Shown: piece after piece, positions 49,714-58,713 of the stretch
Numbering within the stretch: the stretch's first letter is position 1
Layout: every line of letters begins with the position of its first letter
DNA from: JACADW01 sp963747985
GTDB lineage: Bacteria > Acidobacteriota > UBA6911
Direction: 5' to 3'
Assembly (NCBI GenBank): GCA_963747985.1
Contig: CAVVHG010000006.1
Location: 992,001 to 1,056,000, forward strand
DNA length: 64,000 bases
Program-made: the position numbers and the translations under genes
Notes under the pieces: model-generated
What the model was told of the DNA's origin: nothing
Databases searched by the model: none
Seen by the model: only the letters and a program-made list of their open reading frames with translations

Positions 49714-51129
49714 CTATTCGGACACCTGGATACGCCGCAGTTTGGTTATGAGAGACTGTCGGCTGATGCCCAAGGCGCGTGCGGTGCGGGACTTGTTCCT
49801 GTGGAGACGCTGCATGGTATCGAGGATCATCTCGTCTTCGAGGGTCTGGATGGCAGCCTTCAGTTTGCCATCGGTCCGGACCGCAGAGCGCGATCCCTGA
49901 CGGATGTAGTCCGACAGAAGGCCCGGCCCGATCTCGCTATCCGGGTCCGCGATGAGAACCAGGCGCTCCATCTCGTTCTGGAGTTCCCTGACGTTTCCCG
50001 GCCACGAGTAGGATTCGAGCAGCCTGGCGGCGTCTTTGTGGAAGCCCGGGATGCGTCTGTTCAACCGCGCGCTGTAGTACTTCAGAAAGTAGTCGGCGAG
50101 GGGCACGATATCTCTGACTCTTTCACGCAGCGGAGGTATCGTCACGGAAAAGACATTGATCCTGAAGTAGAGGTCCTGCCGGAACCGGCCGGCCGCGACC
50201 TCGGCCCGGAGATCCCGGTTGGTGGAGGCGATGATGCGCACGTCGACCTTCCTCGGCTGGTGGTAGCCGAGCGGCATGATTTCGCTCTCCTGGATCACGC
50301 GGAGCAGCTTTACCTGTAACTCCGGGGGTGCCTCGCCTATCTCATCGAGGAAGATGGTGCCGCCATCTGCCATCTCGAACAAGCCCTTCTTCTCCTGGAG
50401 CGCTCCGGTGAACGCTCCCTTGGCGTGCCCGAAAAACTCACTCTCCACGAGATCCCGGGGAATCGCACCGCAGTTCACCGCTATGAAAATCTGGTCGCGT
50501 CGCGGACTCTCGGTGTGGATGAAGCGGGCAACGAGTTCCTTGCCTGTACCGGTCTCACCCTGGATCAGGACCGTGGTCTCAGTGCCGGTAACCCGGCGCA
50601 GCAGCTGGAGAATGTTCTCCATTTCAGGGCTGCCGTAGATGATCTCGCGGCGAACCCCGCCTTTCTCGGCCTCCTGCTTGAGAATGGCGTTCTCGGTCTG
50701 CAGTCTCTGGTTGGCAATCTGGAGTGCACGCGCGAGCCGCTCGTTTTCGCGCATCAGTTCCATCTTCTCCAGCGCTTCCTGCACGACCATCTTCAGGGTT
50801 TCGGGTTCCCAGGGTTTGGTGATGTACTTGTGAACCTTGCCCGTGTTGATGGCGGCGATCAGGTCGTCCACCTCCGTGTATCCCGTCAACACGATCCTGA
50901 CAAGGTTCGGGTAATCCTTCTGGGAGGCCTCCAGGAATTCGATGCCCGTCATGTTGGGCATCTTCTGGTCGGTGATTACGGCATCGATCGGGGTCGATTG
51001 GAGGATCTGCAGGGCTTCCTCGCCGGACTGGGCGGGGAACACATCGTACTTCTCCATGAATGTCCGCCGCAGCTTCTGGAGGTTGGCCTCCTCATCATCC
51101 ACGAGGAGCAGCGAATGCTTCTGCTTCAT
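49714..51129 (-). CDS. Sigma-54-dependent response regulator (NtrC family)
   Basis: A 471-residue regulator with three domains: receiver (residues 1-about 120, phospho-acceptor Asp in AVITDQKMPN), sigma-54 AAA+ domain (about 165-395, Walker A GETGTGKE, the sigma-54 contact loop GAFTGA, Walker B GGTIFLDEIGE) and a Fis-type helix-turn-helix at the end (RTARALGISRQSLITKLRR). It should activate sigma-54 promoters after phosphorylation by the kinase at 51126, whose stop overlaps its ATG. The most likely target in sight is the ECF sigma gene downstream. Confidence 0.95.
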   Translation of the reverse strand: MKQKHSLLLVDDEEANLQKLRRTFMEKYDVFPAQSGEEALQILQSTPIDAVITDQKMPNMTGIEFLEASQKDYPNLVRIVLTGYTEVDDLIAAINTGKVHKYITKPWEPETLKMVVQEALEKMELMRENERLARALQIANQRLQTENAILKQEAEKGGVRREIIYGSPEMENILQLLRRVTGTETTVLIQGETGTGKELVARFIHTESPRRDQIFIAVNCGAIPRDLVESEFFGHAKGAFTGALQEKKGLFEMADGGTIFLDEIGEAPPELQVKLLRVIQESEIMPLGYHQPRKVDVRIIASTNRDLRAEVAAGRFRQDLYFRINVFSVTIPPLRERVRDIVPLADYFLKYYSARLNRRIPGFHKDAARLLESYSWPGNVRELQNEMERLVLIADPDSEIGPGLLSDYIRQGSRSAVRTDGKLKAAIQTLEDEMILDTMQRLHRNKSRTARALGISRQSLITKLRRIQVSE

Positions 51130-53318
51130 AAGGAAGCCCTTTCCTGGACCACGGGCAGCCGGATAATGAAGGTGCTTCCCTTCCCGGGCGCACTCGTGGC
51201 ATGTATCTTGCCGCCGTGCTGCTCGATAATCCCATAGCTGATGCTCAGGCCCAGCCCCGTGCCCTGCCCGACAGGCTTGGTTGTAAAGAAAGGTTCGAAG
51301 ACGCGCTTGAGATGTTCTTTCGGGATCCCGACACCGTTGTCCTGGATCTCGACCTCCACCGTGCCATCGAGAGAGCGGGTCCTGATCCAGACGTCACCCC
51401 GGTCATGAATTGCCTGGAAGGCGTTGAGGAGCAGGTTCATGAGCACCTGGTTCAGTTTGCCCGAGTAGCCCTGGATCTTCGGGATGTCGCCGTACTCCCG
51501 ATGGATCTCGACTCGGTTCTTGTACTGATTGGTCAGGAGGTTCAGTGAAATCTCCAGCGCGCCGTGAATGTCGATCTCGGAGAGCGTGTCGCTGTCCATG
51601 CGTGAGAATGAGCGCAGGTCCGAGACGATGGTATTGATGCGGCGGGCGCCTTCGGTGAAGTTGTCGATAAGAATCCGGAGGTCATCCTTGATGAACGTGT
51701 AGCGGATCTCGTCCTTGAGCCTGGAGATCGTCTCACGATCACCGGAAGAAAGGCTCGGCAGCGATTCGAAAGCGGCCAGCAGGCCCTGCAGCTTGTTGGC
51801 GTAGTCGGCAAGGAATCCCGTGTTCCCGTATATGAAGTTCAGCGGGTTCTTGATTTCGTGTGCGATTCCGGCGACGAGCTGTCCGAGGGAGGCCATCTTC
51901 TCCGTTTGGATCAGCTGCTCCTGCGTGTTTTGAAGGTCGAGATAGGCATTCTTGAGCGCCTCGTTCGACTTCTCCAGCTCGAGCGTACGCTCGCGCACCA
52001 TGTTCCCGAGATTCTTGTTCAGGTCCTGGAGTTGTTCTTCGCGCGCGGCCAGCGCGCGCGCCATGTCATTGAAGGTCGAACCCAGGATCCCCACTTCGTC
52101 AGCCGAGCGGACACGGACCCGCTCGTTGAAGTTACCCTTGGCGATTGTCTGCGCCGTCCCGATAAGGTTGTTCAGCGGGACGGTGATGCCGCGGGCGATG
52201 ATGTAGGTGAAAGCGACGACCAGTGCCGACAGTGTGAGCGTGACAGCCGCGAGCCACCAGCCAACAGCATAGATAGGCCGGAAAATGTCGCTGCTGTCCA
52301 CCCCGACGCCGACGATCCAGCCAAAAGAAGTGTCCCCAATCGGCGCTATGCCGGTGATCTTGGAGGTGCCCTTCGGGAAGTCATAGGCAATACTGCGCTT
52401 GTGCTGCAGAATCGCGTCGTGCAGTACCCTCAGGCCATGGTCCTTCACGATCCGGCTTCCATAGAGATCGAGGTCTCGCTCGGCGTGCGGCGGAACGCCG
52501 TATTCGTTCGCCCGATTCTTCCGGTATTTGTGGCCGATCGTGGTGTCCCCGTCGCTGGCCAGCATGAAGGCGTAGCCGCTCTTGAGATCGGAATTCGCCA
52601 GGTCGCTCTCGACGTTGTCAAGTATGTTCTGGAAATAGAACCAGTTGATGATGCTTATCCAGACGCCCAGTATCTCGCTCGTGCGCGGGTCGCGGAGTGG
52701 CTCCGAAAGCGCCAGATTGTAGAGGTGACTGCTGTCCTCGTCGCGATAGTCATAAAGCCGGTGAACCAGCCTGGACTGGTACCAGTCGCAACGCGACGAG
52801 TACCCGCGCATCGAGTCGCGGAAAATGTTGTATTCCTGCGGATAGTCGCGAATGCTGGTGCCCAGGGTCTTGTTCAACTCGCCCGCGGGAAGCGGCAGCG
52901 TATTCCGGTCCAGCGTATTGGTGCTGATGATGCGTCCGCTCGCATCAACGATGACCAGCAGGTCGTAGACTTCGTGGTTGAAGCAGTAGTTGTTCAGGAT
53001 CTGGGAAATAGCCCTGCTTCTGCTCTGATCCAGCGTCGGGAAGATCAGCGGCAAGGTACTCGCCATCGAATTGGATTGCACCTTGCTTTCCCCGAGCATC
53101 AGGTCGATCTTGTCCGCCGTATCCTGTGCCATCGTCTCAAGGGACAGCTGGACTCGATCGCGGGCAATCTGCCTGCTCCAAATGAAATAGGAGAAGGCCG
53201 AAACCCCCATGAGCGGCAACAGCGACAGGGATATCATCAGCACGAGGAGCTTGTCCTTCAGGCTCTTGAAGGCCCTGAAATGCGGTCCCGCCCTGTCCCC
53301 GTTCCTGCCGTTCGCCAT
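51126..53318 (-). CDS. Membrane sensor histidine kinase
   Basis: A 730-residue kinase. First membrane helix about residues 25-48 (MISLSLLPLMGVSAFSYFIW), a large periplasmic sensor of about 300 residues (double-Cache type by size and the YGVPPHAERDLDLYGSRIV pattern), second helix about 352-375, HAMP domain, a coiled coil, then HisKA with HEIKNPLNF (phospho-His) and HATPase_c with NLLLNAFQAI, DNGVGIP and GTGLGLSIS. The input signal is unknown; Cache domains usually bind small metabolites. It is translationally coupled to the NtrC-type regulator. Confidence 0.95.
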   Translation of the reverse strand: MANGRNGDRAGPHFRAFKSLKDKLLVLMISLSLLPLMGVSAFSYFIWSRQIARDRVQLSLETMAQDTADKIDLMLGESKVQSNSMASTLPLIFPTLDQSRSRAISQILNNYCFNHEVYDLLVIVDASGRIISTNTLDRNTLPLPAGELNKTLGTSIRDYPQEYNIFRDSMRGYSSRCDWYQSRLVHRLYDYRDEDSSHLYNLALSEPLRDPRTSEILGVWISIINWFYFQNILDNVESDLANSDLKSGYAFMLASDGDTTIGHKYRKNRANEYGVPPHAERDLDLYGSRIVKDHGLRVLHDAILQHKRSIAYDFPKGTSKITGIAPIGDTSFGWIVGVGVDSSDIFRPIYAVGWWLAAVTLTLSALVVAFTYIIARGITVPLNNLIGTAQTIAKGNFNERVRVRSADEVGILGSTFNDMARALAAREEQLQDLNKNLGNMVRERTLELEKSNEALKNAYLDLQNTQEQLIQTEKMASLGQLVAGIAHEIKNPLNFIYGNTGFLADYANKLQGLLAAFESLPSLSSGDRETISRLKDEIRYTFIKDDLRILIDNFTEGARRINTIVSDLRSFSRMDSDTLSEIDIHGALEISLNLLTNQYKNRVEIHREYGDIPKIQGYSGKLNQVLMNLLLNAFQAIHDRGDVWIRTRSLDGTVEVEIQDNGVGIPKEHLKRVFEPFFTTKPVGQGTGLGLSISYGIIEQHGGKIHATSAPGKGSTFIIRLPVVQERASL

Positions 53319-53563
53319 CAGAGAATCCTGCCAAAACTAGCGCTGCCGCGCAGAGATCTCCATTTTAAATCATTGATTAAATTCGATTTATATGGCCCTG
53401 TATGCGTGCGTAGTGTCTCTGCGGCAGGTAGTAAATGCATATGTCATTGACACAGAATATACCGTCATTGTCTACTTCGTTTACAGTCCTGTCAACTTGT
53501 ATGTTAGACGCACGTATGGTTTTGGTCGACGAGGTGAGTCTGATCAGCGGGGCAGCGGTCGAG

Positions 53564-53664
53564 CCCGGACAATTCACGAAGCATCCAGGAGGGGCTTTGG
53601 GACATGCGTCGACACGGATGAGCGCCGATCGAAAACGACGATTCGCTCTGCCGGCGTTTCCCCG
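53564..53664 (-). repeat. Dispersed intergenic repeat, copy 2
   Basis: The reverse complement of this stretch matches 9007-9139 (see that entry). It lies in the 391-bp gap 53319-53709, which has no gene. The rest of the gap (about 53360-53520) is AT-rich and probably holds the kinase promoter, for example minus-strand TTGACA near 53496, but no clear -10. Confidence 0.7.
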
Positions 53665-53709
53665 GGCCCGCAAGTGTTTCCCGCCCGCTCGTTCATGAAT
53701 GAGCCGGGG

Positions 53710-54423
53710 TCAGGTTCGCCCTCCGAGCGCCCAGTCCACGGCCGCCTGAGCGAGAATCCTGGTGGGATTGAGGATGGGACAGGCAGGGTCTGTACTGTCC
53801 AGCACCAGTGGGATCTCGGTGCAGCCGAGTATGACCAATGCCGCGCCTCTTGACATGAGGTTGCAGCAGGCGGCTTTGAGGATCGGGTGCACCTCGTCGC
53901 GGCGCGCCCCGGCTTTGATGCGATCGATCGACATCTGGACCTTCTCCTGCTCCTCGTCCGGCGGCGTGATGACCTTCAGGCCTTCCTTCTCGAGAAACCG
54001 CTCGTAGAGGCGCATCTTCACCGTCCCGGTCGTCGCCAGCAGGCCGGCCGTTCGGGCCTCTGGGTATGCGGACTTCAGCGCTCCGCAGGCCTCCTCGATC
54101 ATGTTCAGGACAGGGATGCGCACGGTCGCACGCAGTTGGTCCAGGTAGTAATGGGCAGTGTTGCACGGGATAGTAATGATGCCGGCACCGCCGCGTTCCA
54201 GGGTAACGGCAGCCTCCTTCAGGTACGGCAGCGGATCTGCGGCGCCATAGAGGATAGCCGAGGCTCTGTCCGGCATCCTGGGGTTTGAATATATCAGAAC
54301 CGGGACATGATCCTGGTCTTTCCCGGCGGGCGTGACGGCGATGATTTCGTGGAAGAAATCGACTGTCGCCTCGGGCCCCATACCCCCAAGTACTCCGATA
54401 ATTCGTTCAGGCATCCTTGTCAC
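53710..54423 (-). CDS. Aspartate/glutamate racemase family protein
   Basis: A 237-residue cofactor-independent racemase. GVLGGMGPEATVDFF is the N-terminal signature; the two catalytic Cys are in IPCNTAHYY (about residue 86) and LGCTEIPLVL (about residue 199). These enzymes interconvert D- and L-aspartate or glutamate. Start GTG 54423 or ATG 54414; the gene lies immediately after the N-acylamino acid racemase stop. Together with the next two genes it suggests metabolism of D-amino acids or cyclic amides. Confidence 0.9.
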   Translation of the reverse strand: MTRMPERIIGVLGGMGPEATVDFFHEIIAVTPAGKDQDHVPVLIYSNPRMPDRASAILYGAADPLPYLKEAAVTLERGGAGIITIPCNTAHYYLDQLRATVRIPVLNMIEEACGALKSAYPEARTAGLLATTGTVKMRLYERFLEKEGLKVITPPDEEQEKVQMSIDRIKAGARRDEVHPILKAACCNLMSRGAALVILGCTEIPLVLDSTDPACPILNPTRILAQAAVDWALGGRT

Positions 54424-55539
54424 TCACTCGAAATTGAACTCTCGACGGCGGACGGTCGCGCGCTCGATACGGTCGGTGTCGGGAATGAAACCGACGCCGG
54501 GCGATTCCGGCACCAGGATTGTCCCCGCAGGAGTCACTGTGACGGGCGGCTTTATCGTGTCCTCCGAGTAATATCTCCTGCTGGCCGAGACATCGCCGGG
54601 GAGAGTAAATCCCGACAGGGTTGATAGCGCGATGTTGTGGGCGCGGCCGATGCCGCTTTCCAGCATCCCACCGCACCAGAGAGGAATTCCGTGCCGCACG
54701 CAGTAGTCGTTTATCAGGCGTGCCTCGTGGTAACCGCCAACGCGTCCGAGCTTGACATTGATGATGCGGCAGCTGCCGAGTTCTGCCGCCTTGCGTGCGT
54801 CCTCCGCGCTGCAGATCGACTCGTCGAGGCAGATGGGGGTCTGGAGTTGCTTCTGGAGGACCGCATGGTCCACGATGTCGTCGTGGGCGAGCGGCTGTTC
54901 TATCATCATCAGGCCGAAGTCATCCAGCCGGCGAAGCAAGGGGAGGTCGCTCAGCTGAAAGGCGGAGTTGGCGTCTGCCATCAAGGGAAGGTCCGGGAAC
55001 TCGCTCCGTATCGCGCGGAGTGGTTCGACCTCCCACCCGGGCTTGATCTTGATCTTCACACGCCGGTACCCATCTGAGACCTCGTGGCGGACCTTGGCCA
55101 GCAGATCCTCAACGGAGGCCTGGATACCGATGGAAACTCCGCACGGGATTTCGCCGCGCTCGCCGCCGATGTGCCGGTAAAGGGGCAGCCCCCGTTGCCT
55201 GGCCTCCAGGTCCCAGAGGGCGGTCTCTATGGCAGCTGTGGCCATCCGGTTTCCCCTGATCGGCTTCAAAACGTGCGCGGCATCGGACGCGTGATCCAGT
55301 TCCCTGCCGAGCAGCCAGGGGATAGCGAAGTCGGATAGAATGTGCCATGCAGTCTCGGTAGTTTCGCTGTTGTAGAGAGGATCTTCGCCCGCGGTGCACT
55401 CGCCGTACCCGACATCATTGCCTGAAAGGACCGTAAGCAGGATGATCCTGCGGGTCGAGGTAGCTCCAAAACTCGTTTCGAACCGGTGTATCAGGGGCAG
55501 ATGGATCTCGCGCATCTGGACCGCTTGAAGACGGATCAA
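54424..55539 (-). CDS. N-acylamino acid racemase / o-succinylbenzoate synthase (MenC/NSAR family)
   Basis: A 371-residue enolase-superfamily enzyme. The start TTG 55539 has AGGAGG at the right distance and overlaps the HyuB stop; the frame stays open further upstream but inside HyuB. Catalytic features: KIKIKPGWEV (Lys pair, about residue 160), LMADANSAFQL (metal Asp), MIEQPLAHDD (metal Glu) and CLDESICS (metal Asp), then NVKLGRVGG (second Lys). It could make o-succinylbenzoate for menaquinone or racemise N-succinyl amino acids. No other men genes are nearby, and the racemase and HyuB neighbours favour an amino-acid role. Confidence 0.85.
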   Translation of the reverse strand: MIRLQAVQMREIHLPLIHRFETSFGATSTRRIILLTVLSGNDVGYGECTAGEDPLYNSETTETAWHILSDFAIPWLLGRELDHASDAAHVLKPIRGNRMATAAIETALWDLEARQRGLPLYRHIGGERGEIPCGVSIGIQASVEDLLAKVRHEVSDGYRRVKIKIKPGWEVEPLRAIRSEFPDLPLMADANSAFQLSDLPLLRRLDDFGLMMIEQPLAHDDIVDHAVLQKQLQTPICLDESICSAEDARKAAELGSCRIINVKLGRVGGYHEARLINDYCVRHGIPLWCGGMLESGIGRAHNIALSTLSGFTLPGDVSASRRYYSEDTIKPPVTVTPAGTILVPESPGVGFIPDTDRIERATVRRREFNFE

Positions 55540-57125
55540 TTTGTTTTCCTCCTGTCCCGGGCGCCCCAGCCACCCCCGCCCGGTGTCTCGACTATCAGGC
55601 TCTCTCCCGCCGCGATGGGAAAACGGCACTTGGACGGCAGTTCGATGCGGCGGCCTTTTCTGAGAAGCAGTGTTCTGCCAGGCTTTGCCGGTTTCCCGCC
55701 GGCAAGGCCGTACGGCCGGAAACGTCGCCGGTCTGAGAGTATCGTGGCATCGGCGTGCGCCAGCAGTTCGATCTCCCTCACTATGCCGTCGCCTCCCGGG
55801 TATTTGCCGCTCCCCCCGGACCCACGCCGGATGCCGTATTGCCGGACACGGAAGGGGTACGCGTACTCCAGCGCTTCGGCGGGGGTATTGAGCGAGTTGG
55901 TCATGTGGGTGTGAACCCCGCTCGTGCCGGCGCGTCCCGGGTACGCACCCATCCCGCCCGCGACAGTCTCGTAATAGGAGAACATCGTTCCGTCCCGCGG
56001 GTCGACTCCACCCAGCGTCAGGTTGTTCATCGTGCCGCTGCTGGCCGCCGGAATTCTTCCGGGCAAAGCGGGCGCGAGTGCCTTCAGGAGGACGTCGACG
56101 ATGCGCTGCGAGGTTTCGACGTTGCCGGCAGCCACGGCAGCCGGGAAACGCGCGTCGACGACGCTGCCTTCGGGGGTCCTGACGCGAACGGGACGGAGGA
56201 CGCCGCTGCTTGCCGGAATGGATCCCGGCACGAGGGCGCGAACGACGTAGTACACTGCCGACATGGTTATGGCTGAAACGGCATTAACGCTCCCCGCCAC
56301 TTGCCGGTCCGTGCCGCTGAAATCGACGTCGAGCGTTCCACGGCCCACGTGAATCGTCGCCCGAATCCTGATCCGGTCCTGCCCCGCCCCGTCATCGTCC
56401 AGATAGTCCTCCGCGGAGTACGACCCGGAAGGTACTGCCCTCAGAAACGCGCGCACCATGCGTTCGGAGTAATCCTGCAGGTGGCAGGCGTACGCGGAAG
56501 CCTGGAAGGAGCCGTGTCGTTGAACGATCTGAAGCAGCCGCCGTTCCCCGGTGCGAGCGGCGGCGACCTGCGCCGTAATGTCCCCCTCGCGCTCTCGGGG
56601 CGTCCGCACGTTGGCCAGGAGCAACCGAAATATGTCCTGCACGGGACGACCGCCTTCGAAGAGTTTCAAGGGGGGAATGCGCAATCCTTCCTGGAAGATC
56701 TCGGTGCTCAGAGGCATGGAGCCGGGCGTGATACCCCCGATGTCGGAGTGGTGCGCGCGGCTCGCGACGTGAAAGAGGAGCTTCCCTGATCCGGCTTCAA
56801 ATACGGGGCTTACCAGCGTCAGATCGGGGAGGTGCGTTCCTCCCTCGTAGGGATCATTGAGAACGACGATGTCGCCCGGCAGCATTTTGACGGCGCGGAT
56901 CGCCGCCGCCACCGACATCGGCATCGAGCCCAGGTGGACGGGCATATGGTCGCCCTGAGCCACCAGTTCTCCCCTCGAATCGAAAACCGCACATGAGTAA
57001 TCCCGCCTCTCCTTGATATTGGGAGAGAACGCCGTGCGGCGGAGAGTCACACCCATCTCTTCCGCGACGGCGGCGTAGAGCGATCTGAAGATTTCCAGCA
57101 GGACGGGGTCGTATCCGCGGGCCAA
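55536..57125 (-). CDS. hyuB: Hydantoinase B / oxoprolinase family protein
   Basis: A 529-residue protein of normal HyuB length. Signature segments: EEMGVTLRRTAFSPNIKERRDYSCA, VAQGDHMPVHLGSMP, and DIVVLNDPYEGGTHLPD near residue 95, which is typical for the family. HyuB works with HyuA in ATP-dependent opening of hydantoins, 5-oxoproline or acetophenone-type substrates. No hyuA gene is next to it; the 716 bp upstream hold repeats and no gene. It is coupled to the NSAR gene by an overlap. Confidence 0.9.
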   Translation of the reverse strand: MARGYDPVLLEIFRSLYAAVAEEMGVTLRRTAFSPNIKERRDYSCAVFDSRGELVAQGDHMPVHLGSMPMSVAAAIRAVKMLPGDIVVLNDPYEGGTHLPDLTLVSPVFEAGSGKLLFHVASRAHHSDIGGITPGSMPLSTEIFQEGLRIPPLKLFEGGRPVQDIFRLLLANVRTPREREGDITAQVAAARTGERRLLQIVQRHGSFQASAYACHLQDYSERMVRAFLRAVPSGSYSAEDYLDDDGAGQDRIRIRATIHVGRGTLDVDFSGTDRQVAGSVNAVSAITMSAVYYVVRALVPGSIPASSGVLRPVRVRTPEGSVVDARFPAAVAAGNVETSQRIVDVLLKALAPALPGRIPAASSGTMNNLTLGGVDPRDGTMFSYYETVAGGMGAYPGRAGTSGVHTHMTNSLNTPAEALEYAYPFRVRQYGIRRGSGGSGKYPGGDGIVREIELLAHADATILSDRRRFRPYGLAGGKPAKPGRTLLLRKGRRIELPSKCRFPIAAGESLIVETPGGGGWGARDRRKTN

Positions 57126-57236
57126 GACGTTTCTCCGGTGAAGGCTAAAGCTATCGGTTGGTCACTCGCAATTCAAGTGGATTACTGCCGTCCCCCGTGC
57201 GGCGCCTCGCTGAGGCGCCGCGGCGGGTCGAAGAAG

Positions 57237-57410
57237 GTGTGAATTAGTCGTTCGATGTACCGGCCCTTCGGGCCTCGGTTTCTCCTGTGATCCGTAACCA
57301 CGCGCTTCGCGTCTGGTTTGCATGCTCAGCCGATCCAAGCACCAGGCACACAGCCATTTCCAGTCCAGCCTCGAAGAGGCGGCAGTGAGTAGGCCCGACC
57401 GTAAGGTCGG
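57237..57410 (+). repeat. Modular hairpin repeat, copy 1
   Basis: In the 716-bp gap 57126-57841. Ordered short hairpin modules: GTACCGGCCCTTCGGGCCTC, CCACGCGCTTCGCG, GGTTTGCATGC, CCAGCCTCGAAGAGGCGG, CCCGACCGTAAGGTCGGG. The first four occur in the same order on the minus strand at 62984-63158. A flanking hairpin GGCGCCTCGCTGAGGCGCC lies near 57201. Confidence 0.8.
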
Positions 57411-57634
57411 GATCGAGCCAACCCGCACGAGCGCCGAAGGTGCGCGGCACAGAAATCGTGCGGACCGTGATTCTTTCACAGCTTCAAAGACCCGCCGCAC
57501 GAGGTCCTGCGGCTGACAGTGATTGGATGGAAAAAAGAATTGGAGGCGTAAAGATTTGCCGTCTGGCGCAAACATTACAGTGTGTCGCCGGGAGGCCAGG
57601 GAAATCCAGATGAGATAGCCACAGGCAGGGATGC

Positions 57635-57663
57635 TTGGCCCTGTCTGCCGGTTTTGCTATTCT
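57635..57663 (+). promoter_or_regulatory. Candidate promoter for ubiA-like gene
   Basis: TTGGCC (57635-57640), 17-bp spacer, extended -10 TGCTATTCT (hexamer TATTCT 57658-57663), 178 bases before the start at 57842. Confidence 0.4.
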
Positions 57664-57841
57664 TTGGCTTTCTTACATTTGCCGGTATGCCGGAGCCGAT
57701 GAATTTATTCACCAAATCCCGGCTTCCTGCCGATAAAAACCCCGAAGTGCGAACGGCCTTTCCCCGGGTTGCTGCGTGCTGCCCCGGAAACGGCGCTTCG
57801 GCCTGGGGGCCTTCGTCAGAGCAGGGGGCCGCTCGCATGGT

Positions 57842-58711
57842 GTGCGCTTGCTGAGAAGAGTCAAGACCACGCTGGAGATGGTAAAGATCGAACACACGGT
57901 CTTTGCCCTTCCGTTTGCGTTCCTCGGCGCCTTCCTCGCGGCGCGCGGGTTTCCCCGTCCGGGGCAGATCGGATGGATCCTGTTGGCTATGGTAGGAGCC
58001 AGGAGCGCTGCGATGGCGTTTAACCGGTTGGCGGACCTCCCGTTCGACGCCCGGAATCCACGCACGGCTGCGCGTGCGCTGCCGCGCGGCGAAGTCACTC
58101 CGGGGTTCGTAACCGCGTTTACGCTTGTCTCTGCCTCGGTGCTCGTCTTCGCTTCGGCGATGCTGAACCCGCTGGCGTTCAAACTCAGCCCGCTGGCGCT
58201 GGCGATCGTCTTCTTTTACTCATTCACAAAACGGTTTACCTGGCTCTCGCACCTTTTTCTGGGCCTCGCCCTTTCCTGTGCGCCAATAGGCGCGTGGATT
58301 GCCGTTCGAGGCGACATGGCATTGACTCCTTTGCTCTGCGGCCTTGCGGTTGCGCTCTGGATCGCCGGCACCGACATCATATACGCCTGCCAGGACGTCG
58401 ACTTCGACCGAATCGCCTCCCTGCATTCGATCCCCAGGCGATTCGGCGTCGCTTCGGCGCTTCTCCTCTCGGCCCTGCTTCACCTGGTCATGGTGGCGCT
58501 GCTGGCCTGGGTCTTTCTGCGGGAAGGCCTGGGAATCCTGAGCTTCACGGGGCTGACAATCGTTGCGTCGCTCCTCGCATATGAGCACAGTCTCGTCAAG
58601 CCGTCGGATCTGAGTCGCGTCGACACCGCGTTCTTCACTGTCAACGGCTGGATAAGCATTCTGCTCTTCCTGACGACATCGATCGATCTGGTTCTGTTCA
58701 AGGCTACATAA
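57842..58711 (+). CDS. UbiA-family prenyltransferase (4-hydroxybenzoate polyprenyltransferase-like, MqnP type)
   Basis: A 289-residue membrane protein with eight to nine helices. The first Asp-rich region is NRLADLPFDARNPRT (about residue 61), the second YACQDVDFD (about 182). The opening TLEMVKIEHTVFALPFAFLGA is typical. Enzymes of this branch attach a polyprenyl chain to an aromatic acid for ubiquinone or menaquinone (futalosine route) synthesis. Start GTG 57842; ATG 57878 is possible; the frame is open to 57776. pilB begins 2 bp after its stop. Confidence 0.87.
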   Translation: MRLLRRVKTTLEMVKIEHTVFALPFAFLGAFLAARGFPRPGQIGWILLAMVGARSAAMAFNRLADLPFDARNPRTAARALPRGEVTPGFVTAFTLVSASVLVFASAMLNPLAFKLSPLALAIVFFYSFTKRFTWLSHLFLGLALSCAPIGAWIAVRGDMALTPLLCGLAVALWIAGTDIIYACQDVDFDRIASLHSIPRRFGVASALLLSALLHLVMVALLAWVFLREGLGILSFTGLTIVASLLAYEHSLVKPSDLSRVDTAFFTVNGWISILLFLTTSIDLVLFKAT

Positions 58712-58713
58712 TC

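Noticed and set aside
51858..53450. 530-codon plus-strand frame opposite the histidine kinase
   Set aside because: Antisense to a kinase with complete H, N and G boxes.
57200..57420. Hairpin cluster as a CRISPR array
   Set aside because: Modules differ from each other and are not regularly spaced direct repeats; no cas genes nearby.
57575..57895. Short frames on both strands before the ubiA-like gene
   Set aside because: No ribosome-binding site, no family similarity; the region reads as promoter and leader sequence.
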